Shown: positions 34,863 to 46,984 of the stretch, in pieces
Numbering within the stretch: the stretch's first letter is position 1
Layout of the letters: each line of letters begins with the position of its first letter
Origin: Ceratothoa steindachneri
Lineage: Eukaryota; Arthropoda; Malacostraca; Isopoda; Cymothoidae
Assembly (NCBI GenBank): GCA_963969495.1
Contig: OZ018323.1
Location: 77,846,330-77,910,329, forward strand
Length of the DNA stretch: 64,000 nt
Direction: 5' to 3'
Translations under genes and position numbers: made by a program
The notes under the pieces: generated by a model
Database searches by the model: none
Seen by the model: the letters and a program-made list of their open reading frames with translations, nothing else
What the model was told of the DNA's origin: nothing

Positions 34863-35108
34863 TAATTCAGGGTGCTGGAAAGTAACCTGTAATTCAAAGT
34901 GTTTGAAAAATAACATTAATTCAGGCTGTTTGAAAGTAATCTGTAATTCAGAGTGTTCTGGAAAGTAACATATAATTCAGGGTTTTCGGGAAGTAGCCTG
35001 TAATTCAGGATGTTCGGAAAATAGCCTGTAATTCAGTGTTCGGAAAGTAGCTTGTAATTCAGTGTGTTCAGAAAGTAACCCTTAATTCAGGGTATTCGGA
35101 AAGTAATC
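34863..35108. repeat. Minisatellite, unit about 28 bp
   Basis: About nine units built on CCTGTAATTCAGGGTGTT followed by CGGAAAGTAA, with substitutions and 1-3 nt length changes. Confidence 0.85.
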
Positions 35109-35129
35109 TTATGTGGACATTGCATTACA

Positions 35130-36919
35130 TATTCAAAATGTTTCGGAAGGAGAGAAACCACCTCTTTCTGATAGGCCCCCCCAAGACGGCCACATCTTTT
35201 TCCATCTCGAAGAGGTATCAGGCTGGGGATTGCTTGTCCGGCTTTTGGGCCCCTTCCGAAGGGCGGGGGGTAATAATAAAAAGACTAGTGGTTCCTCTCT
35301 TTACGGGGTAGTTTCGGAGACTGACGAGTCTCCTGTCGACTTGGCTGGTAACCAGGCCAAGGATGGAGCGGGTAGCTCTTAATCAACAAAGATGGTAGCG
35401 GCGTTTTCGAGACTGCTAGATTCAAACGCTTCCACGAAATTCGCCCAACTAAGGGCTCTATGCTGTGCAAAGGACATCTTTCATTAGCGTCAAGCACTCG
35501 CCAGGATGTTGGTAGAAACCCGAAGGTAGCCCGTTTCTCGGAAAGGATCCTTCTGATCAATGAGGCTAACCATGCCCGGGCGGCCATTGTGAGGCCTCTT
35601 CGGACGCGCGATGCTTCTCCTGTATAATGACTGCACTCTACTATGAACTTCGTGAAAGGACTACGTAGTCTATACGAGGAAATTCGTTCACTACTGCCTA
35701 GAAGATATGACAGAAGAGCTGGCCAACCAGGAAACAGTCATGGTCGAAAGAGTGATGAGAAAACAGGAAGGGAGCTCGAGAACCACTCTTACACTTTTCG
35801 TCACGTTCGATCGTAACAAGCTCCCTTAGTCTGTACGTGCATGCTGGTATCGCTACTGCGTCAAGGCATCCATGACATTGCCACCACTTCGACCACACAA
35901 ATCGTACTTGTAGACGTGCCAAGTTAGGTCAATCCGAAATCTGCGCAAACTGCTCTTAGGCATTACACGATAGATTTATATTAGGTAAGTAATGTCAAGT
36001 GTGAAAATTACGGCGAGCCGTACCCTTTTTCTTCGAAGCAATGTAACTCGTATCTTTTCGACAAGGAGGTCCCGTTCATTAGGTTGTGGATAGATTATTT
36101 TTTCGAGAGACAAAGGAATTTTCCCTGTGCGACTTGGGACTTCATACAACTCTCAGTTGAAGAAAGCACCCTCTCCTTCTTGACAGTTGACGCGCCTAGC
36201 CGTAACCCCTCTGTGGGTTATACCTCCCTCGGGTGCCACCCTACTAAAGCTCCGGCGGCTACACTGGCTACCCTCCCCCCGACCCTTGGCAAAAATATCG
36301 AACCAGCCGCGCGCGCCTCCACTGACTCGTTAAACAAGCAGAAGGCAAAGTCCCCGAAGGTGATCGTAAGACCACCCCTGAGGCCTCCTAATTTTCCTAT
36401 TTGAAAGGAGGGCAGCAAAAAGTTTCGGCGCTCTTGCTCTTGTCCAAAGTTAGACGAGCCAACTGCCTCGAATAAACATTTGAAGGCAACAGCGCATTCT
36501 GTCGCCAACATCCCCCGGAGTTCTGTAACCAGGAAGGTTACGGTCATTCTCGTGAGAGTCCTAAAATAAAAGAAGGCCACCGTATCTCGTTCGATCTAGA
36601 AGGCATTTTACCTTAAATGGAATTGTCGTGGACTAAATGCTAACTTGGAGGAACTGCGGAACATCATCTCTTGCCGCCATCCTTTTAGCTACTTGTCTTC
36701 AGGAGACCATTTTGGGCGCGTGCGCACTGCGTACCCCCACGGAGTATAAGGGTTTTGCAACCCCAACCTCACGGGATGGGGGAGTGGACAGGAAGCGGCG
36801 CGATTTACACCCAGCATGATATCTCTGCTCTCCTTCTGACTTTAAATAACTTGTCAGGCAGTGTCTGTCCAGCTATTTTCACTTGGATATGAGATATTTT
36901 AATTTCATCGTATATGGAA
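35130..36919 (+). mobile_element. LINE copy E, part 1 (before LTR insertion)
   Basis: Decayed ORF1 from about residue 220, with remnants of the conserved region, zinc knuckles (for example near 35,880 and 36,010) and Pro-rich tail. The ORF2 start follows (about 36,600-36,914, up to the endonuclease YIPP region). All reading frames are broken. Interrupted by the LTR retrotransposon at 36,920. Confidence 0.8.
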
Positions 36920-37935
36920 TGTCGTAGAATAGGGTCAAGTTAACCCTTTCTGCCTTTGGAGTGCGTGGGAGATTTATAATACAGAGTGCAAATTAACAGA
37001 ATGTAGGTTGGCCAACAGTCGACTATCTTGGAGGTTCCGGGATAAAAGAAAAACGGGTAAAAAATAACTTAAGGTTAGAAGGAGTTTTAAAACAAGCGGC
37101 TAAGAGGGGGGAGACTAAGTGGGGATGGTCACCGTACAAACAAACGAACAATATTGACCGAGGGTCGCTCGAATGACCTTGAGCGTATATGAACCGACGA
37201 TGGAAGCTTACACTGGGGGTAGGGTGGGGTGGGGTGGAGCTAGAGAGAGCACTTGCCCAAGAGAGTTGCGCGTTGCTGTTACCTCGAAGATTTGGTCCGA
37301 GGGAGTAATCCATGCCTTAGCGCAAAGTTCAAGTAATAGTCTCTTAACAATGACTATTACGGAATAAACTTAGATCTTGCTTTCGAGTAAAACTCGAATC
37401 AAGACTGAGCGTGCTACGTTCGGGGAGTGGGTGGAAGCGGGTACGAGGTAGACTCAAGTGAATTAACGAGAATACCAGGAGCTTGAGTCCAAGGGGACGC
37501 GAATAGCGGGTACCGACGGGGCAGGACGGGTGGTAGTTACTGCTTTCCAACTATGGCGCTGGAGGATTTTTAGTGTGGTCGAATGGGGTTTCCCCCCCTT
37601 CCCCTCCATCTGAAGGGAAGGGGGCCAGGGTCAGACGCATCGGCAGACCAGAATACTCTCACCCTTTTTGCGCGATCGCGGGAAGGTTCCCAAGCCTGCG
37701 AGGCGAAACTTTGTCCGACTTCACATGGGACCTTTTGGGCTCTCAAACTTGTCGCAGCTTTTCTTTGATGGCGACATTTCAGGTCCCCGCGGCGTCTCAC
37801 GGCGTCTCACGGCGTCTCATAATTTCGCACCTCCATTAGCCCAGACAAAAGGAGTCCCCAGGTGTCTGTTGTCTCTCTCTTTCGATTGACGGGCGAGGCG
37901 GCACGTATCTTCCTCTGTCTCTCTGATCTCCGACA
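36920..37935 (-). repeat. 3' LTR of the gypsy-type element
   Basis: Matches 42,721-43,728 throughout. Contains a GTCTCACGGC triplication near 37,795 that is absent from the other LTR. Short open frames in it are not genes. Confidence 0.9.
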
Positions 37936-37949
37936 CTCCCCCATCCCCA
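37936..37949 (-). promoter_or_regulatory. Polypurine tract
   Basis: On the minus strand GGGGATGGGGGAG immediately precedes the 3' LTR (TGTCGG). This is where second-strand primers form in LTR elements. Confidence 0.75.
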
Positions 37950-38078
37950 GATGGAACTTCAGGGGAAGAAGTGACATTGGAGAATGTTTACTGGGTAAAG
38001 AATATAACTTAAAGTCGCATGACAATAGCGGATAAAGTTGGGAATACCTAGGAGAATGTTTCAAAATGGAGCCAAAGT

Positions 38079-38081
<3 letters not shown>

Positions 38082-38158
<77 letters not shown>
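38082..38158. repeat. (TA)n microsatellite inside LTR element
   Basis: About 77 bp of TA within the internal region close to the 3' LTR. No PLE sequence adjoins it. Confidence 0.95.
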
Positions 38159-38161
<3 letters not shown>

Positions 38162-38324
38162 GATATGCGTTTTCTTATATGGTTAAATATACAAATTTAA
38201 TTTATGAACAAAAGTTGATACATGGATATAAAAAAAAGGAAATGGCTCGGAATTAGTGTGGAGAAGGATCTAACGGGTTTCTACGTAGACTATCAGCCAT
38301 GGAGTTATCTGTGCATTTTAAATA

Positions 38325-38690
38325 CTAAATGCGGAATTGAAACTCCTGGAGGAACAAGCTCCAACGCATCAACCGACCGTTATTATTCTTGACGCTACGT
38401 AGGTATGATAGGGGTTTGTGATCCGTTTCCACTAGAAATTCTTTGCCTAATAAGTACATTCTAAATTTACAGATTCCCCAAATGATAGCGAGGGACTCTC
38501 TCTCGATTACCGCATAATTTTTCTCACGCGCGAGTAATTTTATGTTTGCATGAGGGATGGGGAAACTTTCGCCGTTATTCTCATACTTCAGTAGGACACA
38601 TCCTATACACGCATTACTCGAGTTGGTTTGAATGCCAAACAGTTTATCCGATTTAGGTAGGTGAAGGATAGTGGCGGATCCTAATTCTTG
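38325..38690 (-). pseudogene. Gypsy-type RNase H
   Basis: Minus strand: FGIQTNSSNACIGCVLL corresponds to the usual TDAS motif with the catalytic Asp changed to Asn. Then YAVIERESLAIIWG and VETDHKPLSYL. Its position after the RT is normal. The lost Asp makes it inactive. Confidence 0.85.
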
Positions 38691-39640
38691 AGTTTGTTGA
38701 AGCTGTGAGTTGAAAGTGGCGTCCATTCGAGGCGTTCTGGGGCCTTCTTTAATAGCTCGTAGAGGAGGGCGGATACAGTCGCAGAGTTGGGTATGAAGCG
38801 ACGATAGAACGATGCAGACCCTATGAAGGATCGCAGCTGATTTTTATTAGTAGGCAACGGCATGTCCACGATGGCCCGGATGTTTTCTTGCTGGGGGGGA
38901 GGGGCTAATCGATTATTCCCGATATGGAAGCCGAGGTAATCGATAGTGCCAAAAACAAATTGGCACTTGCCGATACAGAAGGGCTTGAAGGGTGGTCAAG
39001 TGTTGATCCTAATCTTGGGTGGCAACATAAACATTATCGAAATAGAAGGTGACGTTGGGTAAACTTTCTAAAATCCTTATCATCATCCGGTTATAATTGC
39101 TGCAAGCCGTCACCACTGCATAAGACCCCTCTTAGTGGGGAAAGCAGTAAATTTATTCACTTCCTCCCTCAGGAGGATCTGATAATAGATATTGCATAAA
39201 TCCAACTCGGAGATGAACTTGGCCTTCTCAAAAAGGTGGAGGTTCTGATCTATGATGGGGATTGGTTCAGCATCGAATACGGTAACCGAATTTAGCTTTC
39301 AAAAATCGATGCACATTCGATAAGAACCATCGGCCTTCTTTACCATAACAACCGGGGAACAGTAGCTCTTCCTCCAAATTTCGATGATCTGCAACCTTAG
39401 AAGTTTATCCACTTCGTTATTGAATGCTTCCCGGAGGTGTGTAGACAGGGGGTATGGTTTAGAACGGATGAGTTCCAGAGTGGTTAGTTGGATATTGTGC
39501 TAAAGTGGCTAGCACAACCGGGGATCTCGGTGATGACGTCATCAAAACGACTCAGGAGCGCTTGCATTTGATCCTTTTGAAGAGACGGGGAATTATTAAA
39601 GTCGGGCAAGATGTGCAATGGGTATTCCCTGTCCTTCTCC
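38690..39640 (-). pseudogene. Gypsy-type reverse transcriptase
   Basis: Minus strand: KPYPLSTHLREAF, CSPVVMVKKADGSYRMCIDF, KLNSVTVFDAEPIP, FISELDLCNIYYQI, KFTAFPT. The catalytic box is FDNV instead of (Y/F)xDD. Then IDYLGFHIG, LRSFIGSASFYRRFIPN. Several stops and frameshifts. It follows directly after the integrase C-terminal module. Confidence 0.85.
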
Positions 39641-39699
39641 ATCCAGGCGACTTGAATTACGCAAAAGGGGTCCAAGGGGTAGCCAGATTCCATGGGGGA

Positions 39700-40821
39700 T
39701 TCTTTGTCGATTACAACTATCTGGCTGATGCTCGTGTGCCGGTGGTACCGCCTGAGCATATTAATGTGGAAAAGCTTTCTTCCCGAGGGGGTTTCAATAA
39801 GGTAATCGACGGGGCCACGCTGGGGGTAGGGGCCCTTCCACTGGCTCAACAATTTGTTGTCCGTGGGGAGGAGAAGCAAAACTTCCCAGGGGTTAAATTT
39901 TCCTTCTTTGTACTTGCAGTCGAAGTATGTCTTATACTTGTCAAAATTGACGTTGGCGTTCTGAGACGCAATTTCGGCGCACTTTTCCAGCCTCCTTCTT
40001 AAATCCAGTAGATACGAATAAGAAGTTTGGATGTTTTGATCTAATTTCTGATTGGAATAAAGTTCCCTTAGGATACTTAGGGGACCTCTGACGTTTCTAC
40101 TATATAAAAGTTCAAAGGGGGCGAATCCTAATATACGATGGGGAATTTCATGGTAGGCAAAGAGGATTACTTGAAGGAAGCGGTGTCATTCAGTGGGCTG
40201 ATCTGCACACAACTTCCTGAGAATGGCCTTGGGGCTTCCATTTAGCCTTTCGCACATTCCATTTTCACTCGGGTGAAAAGGAGTGGTAAACAGGGGCTTG
40301 ATCCTCAATAATTTACCAACGTACTCCATTAATTCGGAGGTGAATTGACGACCACGTTCCGAGAGGATTTCTTTGGGCAGCACACACGAGAAAAGATGAA
40401 AATTAGAGCTTAGGCGCAGGAGATGCTATCGATTTTCTTGAGGGGTACAGCCTCGGGGAATCGAGTGGTAAAGTCGACCAGCGTTAAAACGTAACTATGG
40501 CCTTCGCTCGACGGGAGGATTGGATCGGTCCGATTAGGTCGATAGCTATTCGGAGAAGTGTTTAGAGATTAAGGGTCCATTCTACAAAGGCGCAGGTCTA
40601 ACTCTTCCTTTTATTACCGTCTTTTGGAAAATGTCGCACGAACGACAATATCGCAGAATTTCGTCGGTCGCGCCAGGCCAATAAAAAAAAAAATGAAGAT
40701 CCCTGAGCGGTCTTCGTGTGACTAAAGTGACCAGCAAATAGGCTATCATGCTCCGTTTGCAGGATTGGAGGAGCGGGTTACCCATAGTGTGCGGGACTTG
40801 GTGTCGTTTTCCTCGGTGCAC
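39700..40821 (-). pseudogene. Gypsy-type integrase, located before RT
   Basis: Minus strand from 40,821: a zinc-binding region (FFYWPGATDEILRYCRSCD, QKTVIKGRVRPAPL), the core (TPFHPSENGMCERLNGSP with the catalytic Glu, and LSERGRQFTS where the usual Asp is Glu), then the C-terminal module LLLPTDNKLLSQWKGPYP and LFHINMLRRYH near 39,870-39,750. The same open frame goes on into the RT leader (FDDVITEIPG). Integrase therefore precedes RT, the reverse of ordinary Ty3/gypsy. Confidence 0.85.
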
Positions 40822-41034
40822 ACTCGATAGAGAAGGTCGTTCTCGATCAGGAAAGAAATCACCTTATTCTCTCTGACCACTTATCGTGGCCCGATACCAC
40901 CGATGGGAGTAGTTCATCGGATACAACAATGCACGTGCACCCTGTATTACGGATGAGGGTGGAGATCTGGCACCAATTCACTGCTCCAGTTTCAAATTGG
41001 AGGGCCACAGGGGTACTTTTATCGAACAGAAAGT

Positions 41035-42170
41035 TTACCTGGTGGCCAGCAGTATTCGGCGGGTTTGAAGAAAAGGGGGCTTCATTTTGAGACGGTAGAG
41101 GCGTAGAAGTGGCACCGAACTGGTATACCTGGTGAGGAGTTTTGAGGGCAGTTCGACCTTACGTGGCCAGCAACTACACATGAATAGCACACAATGATCC
41201 CCCTCGGAAACGACGAAGTAGGGAGGGGGGGAGAGAAAAGGGCTTAACATCACGGTAGTCAACAAGAAGAAAGGCTTGGGTTTGACGGGCCCAGTCACCG
41301 TAATGAACTTATTCCCATTATTAGAAACAAATTTGTTCTTGAGGCTGATTTTGGATTTAAGAGATGGGGGTTCTGATATCTTCCCTTCCTTCGGATAGCA
41401 GTTGTGGCTAGCCGCGTAGACGTTTGCCTCCTCGATGCATTCCTCAGAGTTCGGCACCTCCGGTCCTTCACGAAGGATCTGATTTCCGAAGGGATCGACG
41501 CAAGAAATTGGTCCTTGAGGACGAAATCGACCAGGGTGTCGTATTCATGAGGCACCTTGGACGCGTCAATTTTCAAATTAAAATGATGCTGTAGGGAGTG
41601 GCCGAACTGTCGGGAGGTCTGGTTTGGTTGAATGCGACAGTGCCTAAATTTAGTTCGATAGAAATCCGGGGTCATGTAAACGGCGAGCAACTTGGATTTT
41701 TACGATGAGTAATCAATTGTTGCCTCTGATGGGAAGGAGATAAAAATATCCCTGAGTTGAGAGCTCAACAAGGGCAATAATTGTGCTACGGGCGAAGACC
41801 CAAAGTCTTCGCCTTCTTTAAAGACGGGGAGTTTTATGATCGCAGAATGCGTTGCGTCTAGTCTAGCACTTGAGGAGTTTATGGAGAGCGTCTCGTTCCT
41901 CGCTCTGCTTATTTACAATTCGTGAGAGCGAATTCTTTCTCTTTCTTCTCGTTCCTTTTCTCTCTCTCTTCTCGTTCCTTTTCTTCTTCTCTTCTTTCGG
42001 CTCTCTCTTCTTTCTTCTTCCGGCCCTCTCTTCTTCCTTCTTCCGGCTCTCTCTCTTCTTTCTTCTTCCGGCTTTCCTCTCTTCTTTCTTCTTCCTGGAT
42101 ATAGGCTATAAGATCTTTGCCACTGAGTCCGAGTGACTCACCTTGGGCTTGAAAACTTCAAATGACGACA
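41035..42170 (-). pseudogene. Gypsy-type Gag
   Basis: Minus strand start ATG at about 42,170: MSSFEVFKPKVSHSDSVAKI, then an Arg/Lys/Glu-rich stretch encoded by the pyrimidine-rich plus strand (41,930-42,110). The Gag core follows: DFYRTKFRHCRIQPNQTSRQ, FGHSLQHHFNLKI, LVDFVLKDQFL. The frame is broken between these parts. A Cys-rich piece near 41,180 may be a zinc-knuckle relic. A protease between here and 40,850 is not clearly recognisable. Confidence 0.7.
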
Positions 42171-42720
42171 TGCTGCTGATTTACGCGATGGGCACAACAA
42201 CGAGAATTAAATTAACTCACGACAATGAATATGGCGGAATTATGGATTCCTTTACGCACGAACGAGAGTGCGAATGGTTTTGCTAAAAAACGAAATCACG
42301 AACAACAAAGGGGGGCGAAAAACTCGCGAGAGAGATTTTGCAGTCCAGATCTCACTGTGAATGAGACGAAAGTTACGGCACTCCTAGCACAGCAATACGA
42401 AGAATAATACTATTTTTCTATACCTTCAACTTACTATACGGCATGAGATGAGGCCTTGAAGAACAACAATTCAATTCCGTGAGGAAATAAAATTAATAGT
42501 TAAACACGGTCACTCGACAATCAATTCACAAAAAAAAGATAAATGGGAACGGGAACAAATAGGTGTGCAATGATTATTTCTCACCTTTTAAACTCCAGAA
42601 ACGGAACCAAAATTAGCTAACAATTAAGAATTAACCAAGGTTGACCAATAGATTGATCAAATTTCAATCAATTGATTAGACAGGATTAACCCCAATAACC
42701 TGATGCCAGTTTAATATAGA

Positions 42721-43728
42721 TGTCGTAGAATAGGCTCAAGTTAACCCTTTCTGCGTTTCCAGTGCGTTGGAGATTTATAATATAAGCAGAGTGCAAATTA
42801 ACAGAATGTAGGTTGGCTAACAGTCCACTATCTTGGAGGTTCCAGGATAACAGAAAAACTGGTACAAAAATAACTTTACTAATATGAAAATTAATATTAT
42901 TTTACAAGGTTAAAAGGAGTTTTAAAACAAGCTATATATACATTAGATGTACACCGGTCTCAGCGGCTAAAAGGGGGCAGACTTGGTGGGGACTGTCACT
43001 GTACAAACAAACGAACAATATTGACCGAGGGTCGCTCGAATGACCTTGAGCGTATACGAAGCCGACGATGAAGGCTTACACTAGGGGGAAGGGGGTAGAG
43101 AGAGCACTTGCACAGAAGAGTTGCGGGTTGCTGTTACCTCGAAGATTTGGTCCGAGAGAGTTATCCTTTGCCTTAGCGCAAAGTCCAAGTAATACTCTTT
43201 TGACATTGATTATTACGGGATGAACTTAGATCTTGTTTTCGATTAGAACACGAATCGAGACTGAGCGCGCTGCGCTCGAGGAGTGGGTGGAAGAGGGTAC
43301 GAGGTAGACCCACGTGAATTAGCGAGAGTACCAGGAGCTTGATGTGTTATGCGAAAATGGTGCAGAATCCAAGGGGACGAAAATAACGGGTACCGACGGG
43401 GGCGGGCGGCGGATACTGCCTTCCTACTCTGGCGCCGGAGGATTTATAGTTGAGTTGAATGAGGTTTTCCATGATCAGACGCATCGGCAGACGAGAATAG
43501 TCTCGCCTTTTTTGTGTGATCGCGGGAAGGTTCCTAAGCCAGTGAGGCGAAACTTTATCCGATTTTAGATGGGGCCTTTTGGGCTCTCAAACTTGTCGCA
43601 GCTTTCTGTAATGTCGGCATTTCAGGTCACCACGGCGTCTCATAATTTCGCACCTCTCTCTCTCTCTCTTTCCATTGAAGGGCGAGGTGGTGCGTATCTT
43701 CCTCTCTCTGTCTCTCTAATCTCTGGCA
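42721..43728 (-). repeat. 5' LTR of the gypsy-type element
   Basis: 1,008 bp, starting (plus strand) TGTCGTAGAATAGG and ending CTCTGGCA. The primer-binding site should lie just below 42,721 on the minus strand. TGGCATCAGG about 12 nt inside is a candidate only. Confidence 0.9.
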
Positions 43729-45036
43729 TGGCACCATCAGCCGACTTCAATGCGTAGGACTTACACCGCGTCGCGTGGCTCGGTTGCTGAGGCTCTTTCT
43801 TATCATCGGAGATTTTAACGGTAGCCCCCCCTCCCCCTCTGTGGGGACTACACGATAAATCCCTGGGGTCAGGACTTTGTCGACCTGATCGAAGAAATGA
43901 TGATCCTTATCATAATTATGGATGAATTCACTCATCATTGTCCAAGAGCAGCTTTATTTTCTTGTCTTGATTTATATCTCTTCCCCCTTCTCCCGCACGC
44001 AAAGCCCGATTTCGGGTAGTAGATGATCTTCATGATAGTGATCACCCCTAACTAAATATTATTTTAAAGGCCCCTGTCGACCGAGAAACCGCCTCAGTGG
44101 TACTTGGAGTGGGCGCGGTGACCTACATTTTTCTACCCTAGTCTAGTTTAGATCTGTTGATGAGGCCGTTGAATTCTGCCCTGGTACCCTACTCGCCGTG
44201 GGTCTGACTACCATTCCTCGAACGTCTGGCTGTTTTTCATGTCGCCCGCTTGACTAATGGTCGGCCGAGTTTGAGACGGCCCTTAGAGAGAAGCCTTTAT
44301 GCGCTATAAGTACCGCACGAACGATTTCACACTATGGGAATTTCTTCGAGCGAGGGGTAAGTTCTAGTATGATTATAAGCACGCCCGCCGCTGTTCCTGG
44401 CAGGCATTACCTGTATAAACTTGAAGGAAAGGACCCCTCTTGCATAGGTGTGGAAGTCATCAAATGAAATTTATGCAAGTTCACTTACACCCCCTCCATC
44501 ACCCAAAAGGACGGGATCGCAATCTATCTTCTTGCGCCCGTGGCGGTGTCCTTTGCGACCGCTTTCTCTGAATTCTCTCACCAGGATGATGCTGTAAAAG
44601 CATTTTTATCACGTTGTGGGCTCGTTGAGGACCGCCGAACTTACCTCTAGAGGCGGGGAACCATTAACCTACCTGTTTATGCTAAGTGAGCTGCGTTCCA
44701 CTCATGCTCAATGCGCGGATACCGCCACTGGTTCGGACGATATCCTAGGCAATGCTTAGACACTTGTATGAACGAAGCATGTAATTTGTGGTAGTTTTGT
44801 TCAACAGGATCTGGACGGAATGTATACTCTCAGAGTCCTGGTGAATGTCTACTATGCCTTTATTTGCAAACCGAGGACGGATCACTCTAGTCCGGTTGGT
44901 TCCCGTCCAAATTCTCTACCTTTTTCTGTTGTTTTATCTGGTAGGGTTTTGTTTTAGTTTGTTTTTTGTCGTGTTGTGTTTTACCTTTTTAATTTTTATA
45001 TATCTTATATACTAGGCTGATTGACTGTGGCGATTA
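43729..45036 (+). mobile_element. LINE copy E, part 2 (after LTR insertion)
   Basis: Resumes the endonuclease at CACCATCAGCCGACTTC, including GDFNG-like, DEFTHHCPRAALFSCLDL and a RT start up to the PVGSRPNSL region near 44,910. It then jumps to T-rich sequence resembling the LINE 3' UTR (ACTAGGCTGA near 45,011). The RT palm is missing. Heavily decayed. Confidence 0.75.
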
Positions 45037-46010
45037 AGCACAGATGCGTTGTATGGAAGTAAAAAGATCGTTTTCGATGCTAAGTAGATGTCGCTTGCTT
45101 TGTACCGTGCATAGTTGCATTATGCGATTGTACGGGCGAGCTCAGCGTCCCCCCAATCGCCAAAGCGTCTCATTTCATCATCAGCCGATCTCGACGGTGT
45201 ATATGCCTCCGAGAAACACCAATCATATCCCAGCCTTTCGAGTTTATGGCAAGGCAACTACTTCCAGACCTCGATGTAGCTATCGGGCTGGTAGCGCATC
45301 TGGTTTTGTGCAGGATGCCACAAGGAAGGTTAACGCTTAAACATTTGTCGCCAAGCCTCTGCTCCTAATGCTTCCACAGCGTCGGGAGTATTGTGTTCGA
45401 CCTTTATGGAGCACACTTCGTATCACGCTTGAGCCGCACCAGGGTACAGGTACGGCTGCAAATTCAAAGAAGGGATCTGGTTGCACGCCATCTCTCCTTG
45501 ATTGAAGTTGGCGGGGCTCTATCGGCCGCTGCGTCTGTTTTCTCGGCTGAGATGGTTGCTGTTGCTACACACCGCTTGGTAGAAGAGATTACGCGACCTG
45601 CTTTGTTCGGAGACCAGATTGTGATATATAGCGAATCACAGAGCGCCCTGAATCCTCTCGAGGCATTGTATCCCTCCTCATCCCTCCTGGTTCGCGTTAT
45701 TGGTCACGGATCGACTGCCGCGAGTTGGGACTATGTTGAAATTGTATTCTGTTTGTTCCCTGGATATGTGCGGATTGCGGGAAATGAGGGCTCCAAACAT
45801 TCCGCAAAGACTGGGCGACCGGACCGGCGTCCCGATCTTCCCCACTTTGAATAAATTGCAGGAATCAGTTTCATACTTCGAGCTGCCTTTCAAAGAAGAT
45901 GTGAGTCTCACAATTATTTGATGGGGCGCTTCCCTGCGCCTTACTGCGACCTCTGTACGGTTCCCCAGAATGTCCCCCACATTTTTGTCAAATGTCTCAG
46001 TCTGAGTTAA
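45037..46010 (+). mobile_element. LINE copy E', later ORF2 fragment
   Basis: Begins in the post-palm region (SFSMLSRCRLLCTVHS corresponds to the VDAGEMPLALRR region), then LINE thumb and RNase H (IYSESQSALN, FPGYVRIAGNEGS) and the start of the Cys-His tail (CDLCTVPQNVPHIFVKC). It directly follows a 3' UTR-like end, so it is a second insertion or a rearranged part of copy E. Confidence 0.75.
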
Positions 46011-46984
46011 GAAATTGCCAAGGAATGAAATAAAGGTTGGATTATGCTTAATTAAATAATATAATTAATAATAATTATATTAATGCACGGCACCCGGGAG
46101 TGGGCCTCCTCGACAAGCACTACACAGTATGTATACTGGTTTGATCATCATAACCCTACGGCCCTCAGTGAATCAAAAGTACCACCCCATCCCCATCTGA
46201 CTTCCGAGGCCGTTGACTACTTTCCATCCCTCACCCCCTCTAGTAACCAAAAAGGATGGGGGAGGGGGGGTCGCTCTGCCTGACCTTGTGAGGAAAAGGA
46301 ATTTCTGGGAATTTTTCTCCGGATGGGCATGGATGCCCTCGGATTGGGCAAGGGGTTGTTCAAATCTCCCACCGAGGTAAGGGGGAGGGATTGCACCGCG
46401 CACACCTCCAGTCCTTTTCGCGCCTCTGGTAATCTATTTATCCAGATGCGACCGCCACCGGGGGGGAAGGGGCACTCCCTTGCTCTCTTTACTGCCCCCC
46501 TCAAGAGAATTTTTGTCTTTCGGGGAAGAAAAGGCCGAAATACTCATGGTATTATTATTATTATTATTAAAAACTAAGAAGTGACCCATCAGTTCATTGC
46601 GCCCATTTAAACCGAATTTTCGCCTTTTTTTCACAAGACCCCTTTTTATTTTTCTTGGCTGGCGGCTATTTCTGTAGGCTAGTCGCCGACCATGGCCCAT
46701 CTACTAATCCCTGGGATGTGGTGAGGATAACCCGATTGGGGGTATTTAACATGCCTGGTTTCTTCCCACTCCTTTCCCTCCTGCCCCCACTCTTTCTTTT
46801 CTATTACTATCCTCCCAAAGAAGGGTGGGGGGGTCAGGTGCACTTTAGAAACCTTGCTATAGCTGCCATCTTGATTATTACGTTCCCTTCCGGCCCCGAC
46901 ACCCGCAGGAGGATCTGCGGGTACATCTTCACTTCCTCCGTCTACATTATTTTCTTTACCGCTCTTCCCTTACAAACGCTTTTG
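46011..46984. other. No gene; LINE-like 5' sequence possible
   Basis: Contains an (ATT)n run at 46,551-46,570 and the phrase GGCGGCTATTTCTGTAGGCTAGTCGC at 46,663, which is closely repeated at 49,948 and distantly resembles the LINE 5' UTR. No coding motif. Possibly 5' relics of a related subfamily. Confidence 0.35.

Larger units (their letters stand above)
36920..43728 (-). mobile_element. Gypsy-type LTR retrotransposon
   Basis: 6,809 bp with LTRs of 1,016 and 1,008 bp. Read on the minus strand, LTRs start TGTC and end ACA. It is inserted in LINE copy E, with 5-bp flanks TGGAA / TGGCA (one mismatch). A purine tract lies just before the 3' LTR. Coding order on the minus strand is Gag, integrase, RT, RNase H. 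LTRs are about 90% alike over the part compared by eye, so the insertion is old. All genes are damaged. Confidence 0.9.

Noticed and set aside
37573..37839. Open frames within the LTR
   Set aside because: Different in the two LTRs and not preserved; ordinary LTR sequence.
39505..40002. Plus-strand 165-codon frame
   Set aside because: It overlaps the clearly recognisable integrase and RT leader on the minus strand.
41870..42136. Plus-strand Ser/Phe/Leu-rich frame
   Set aside because: It is the antisense of the Arg/Lys/Glu-rich part of the minus-strand Gag.
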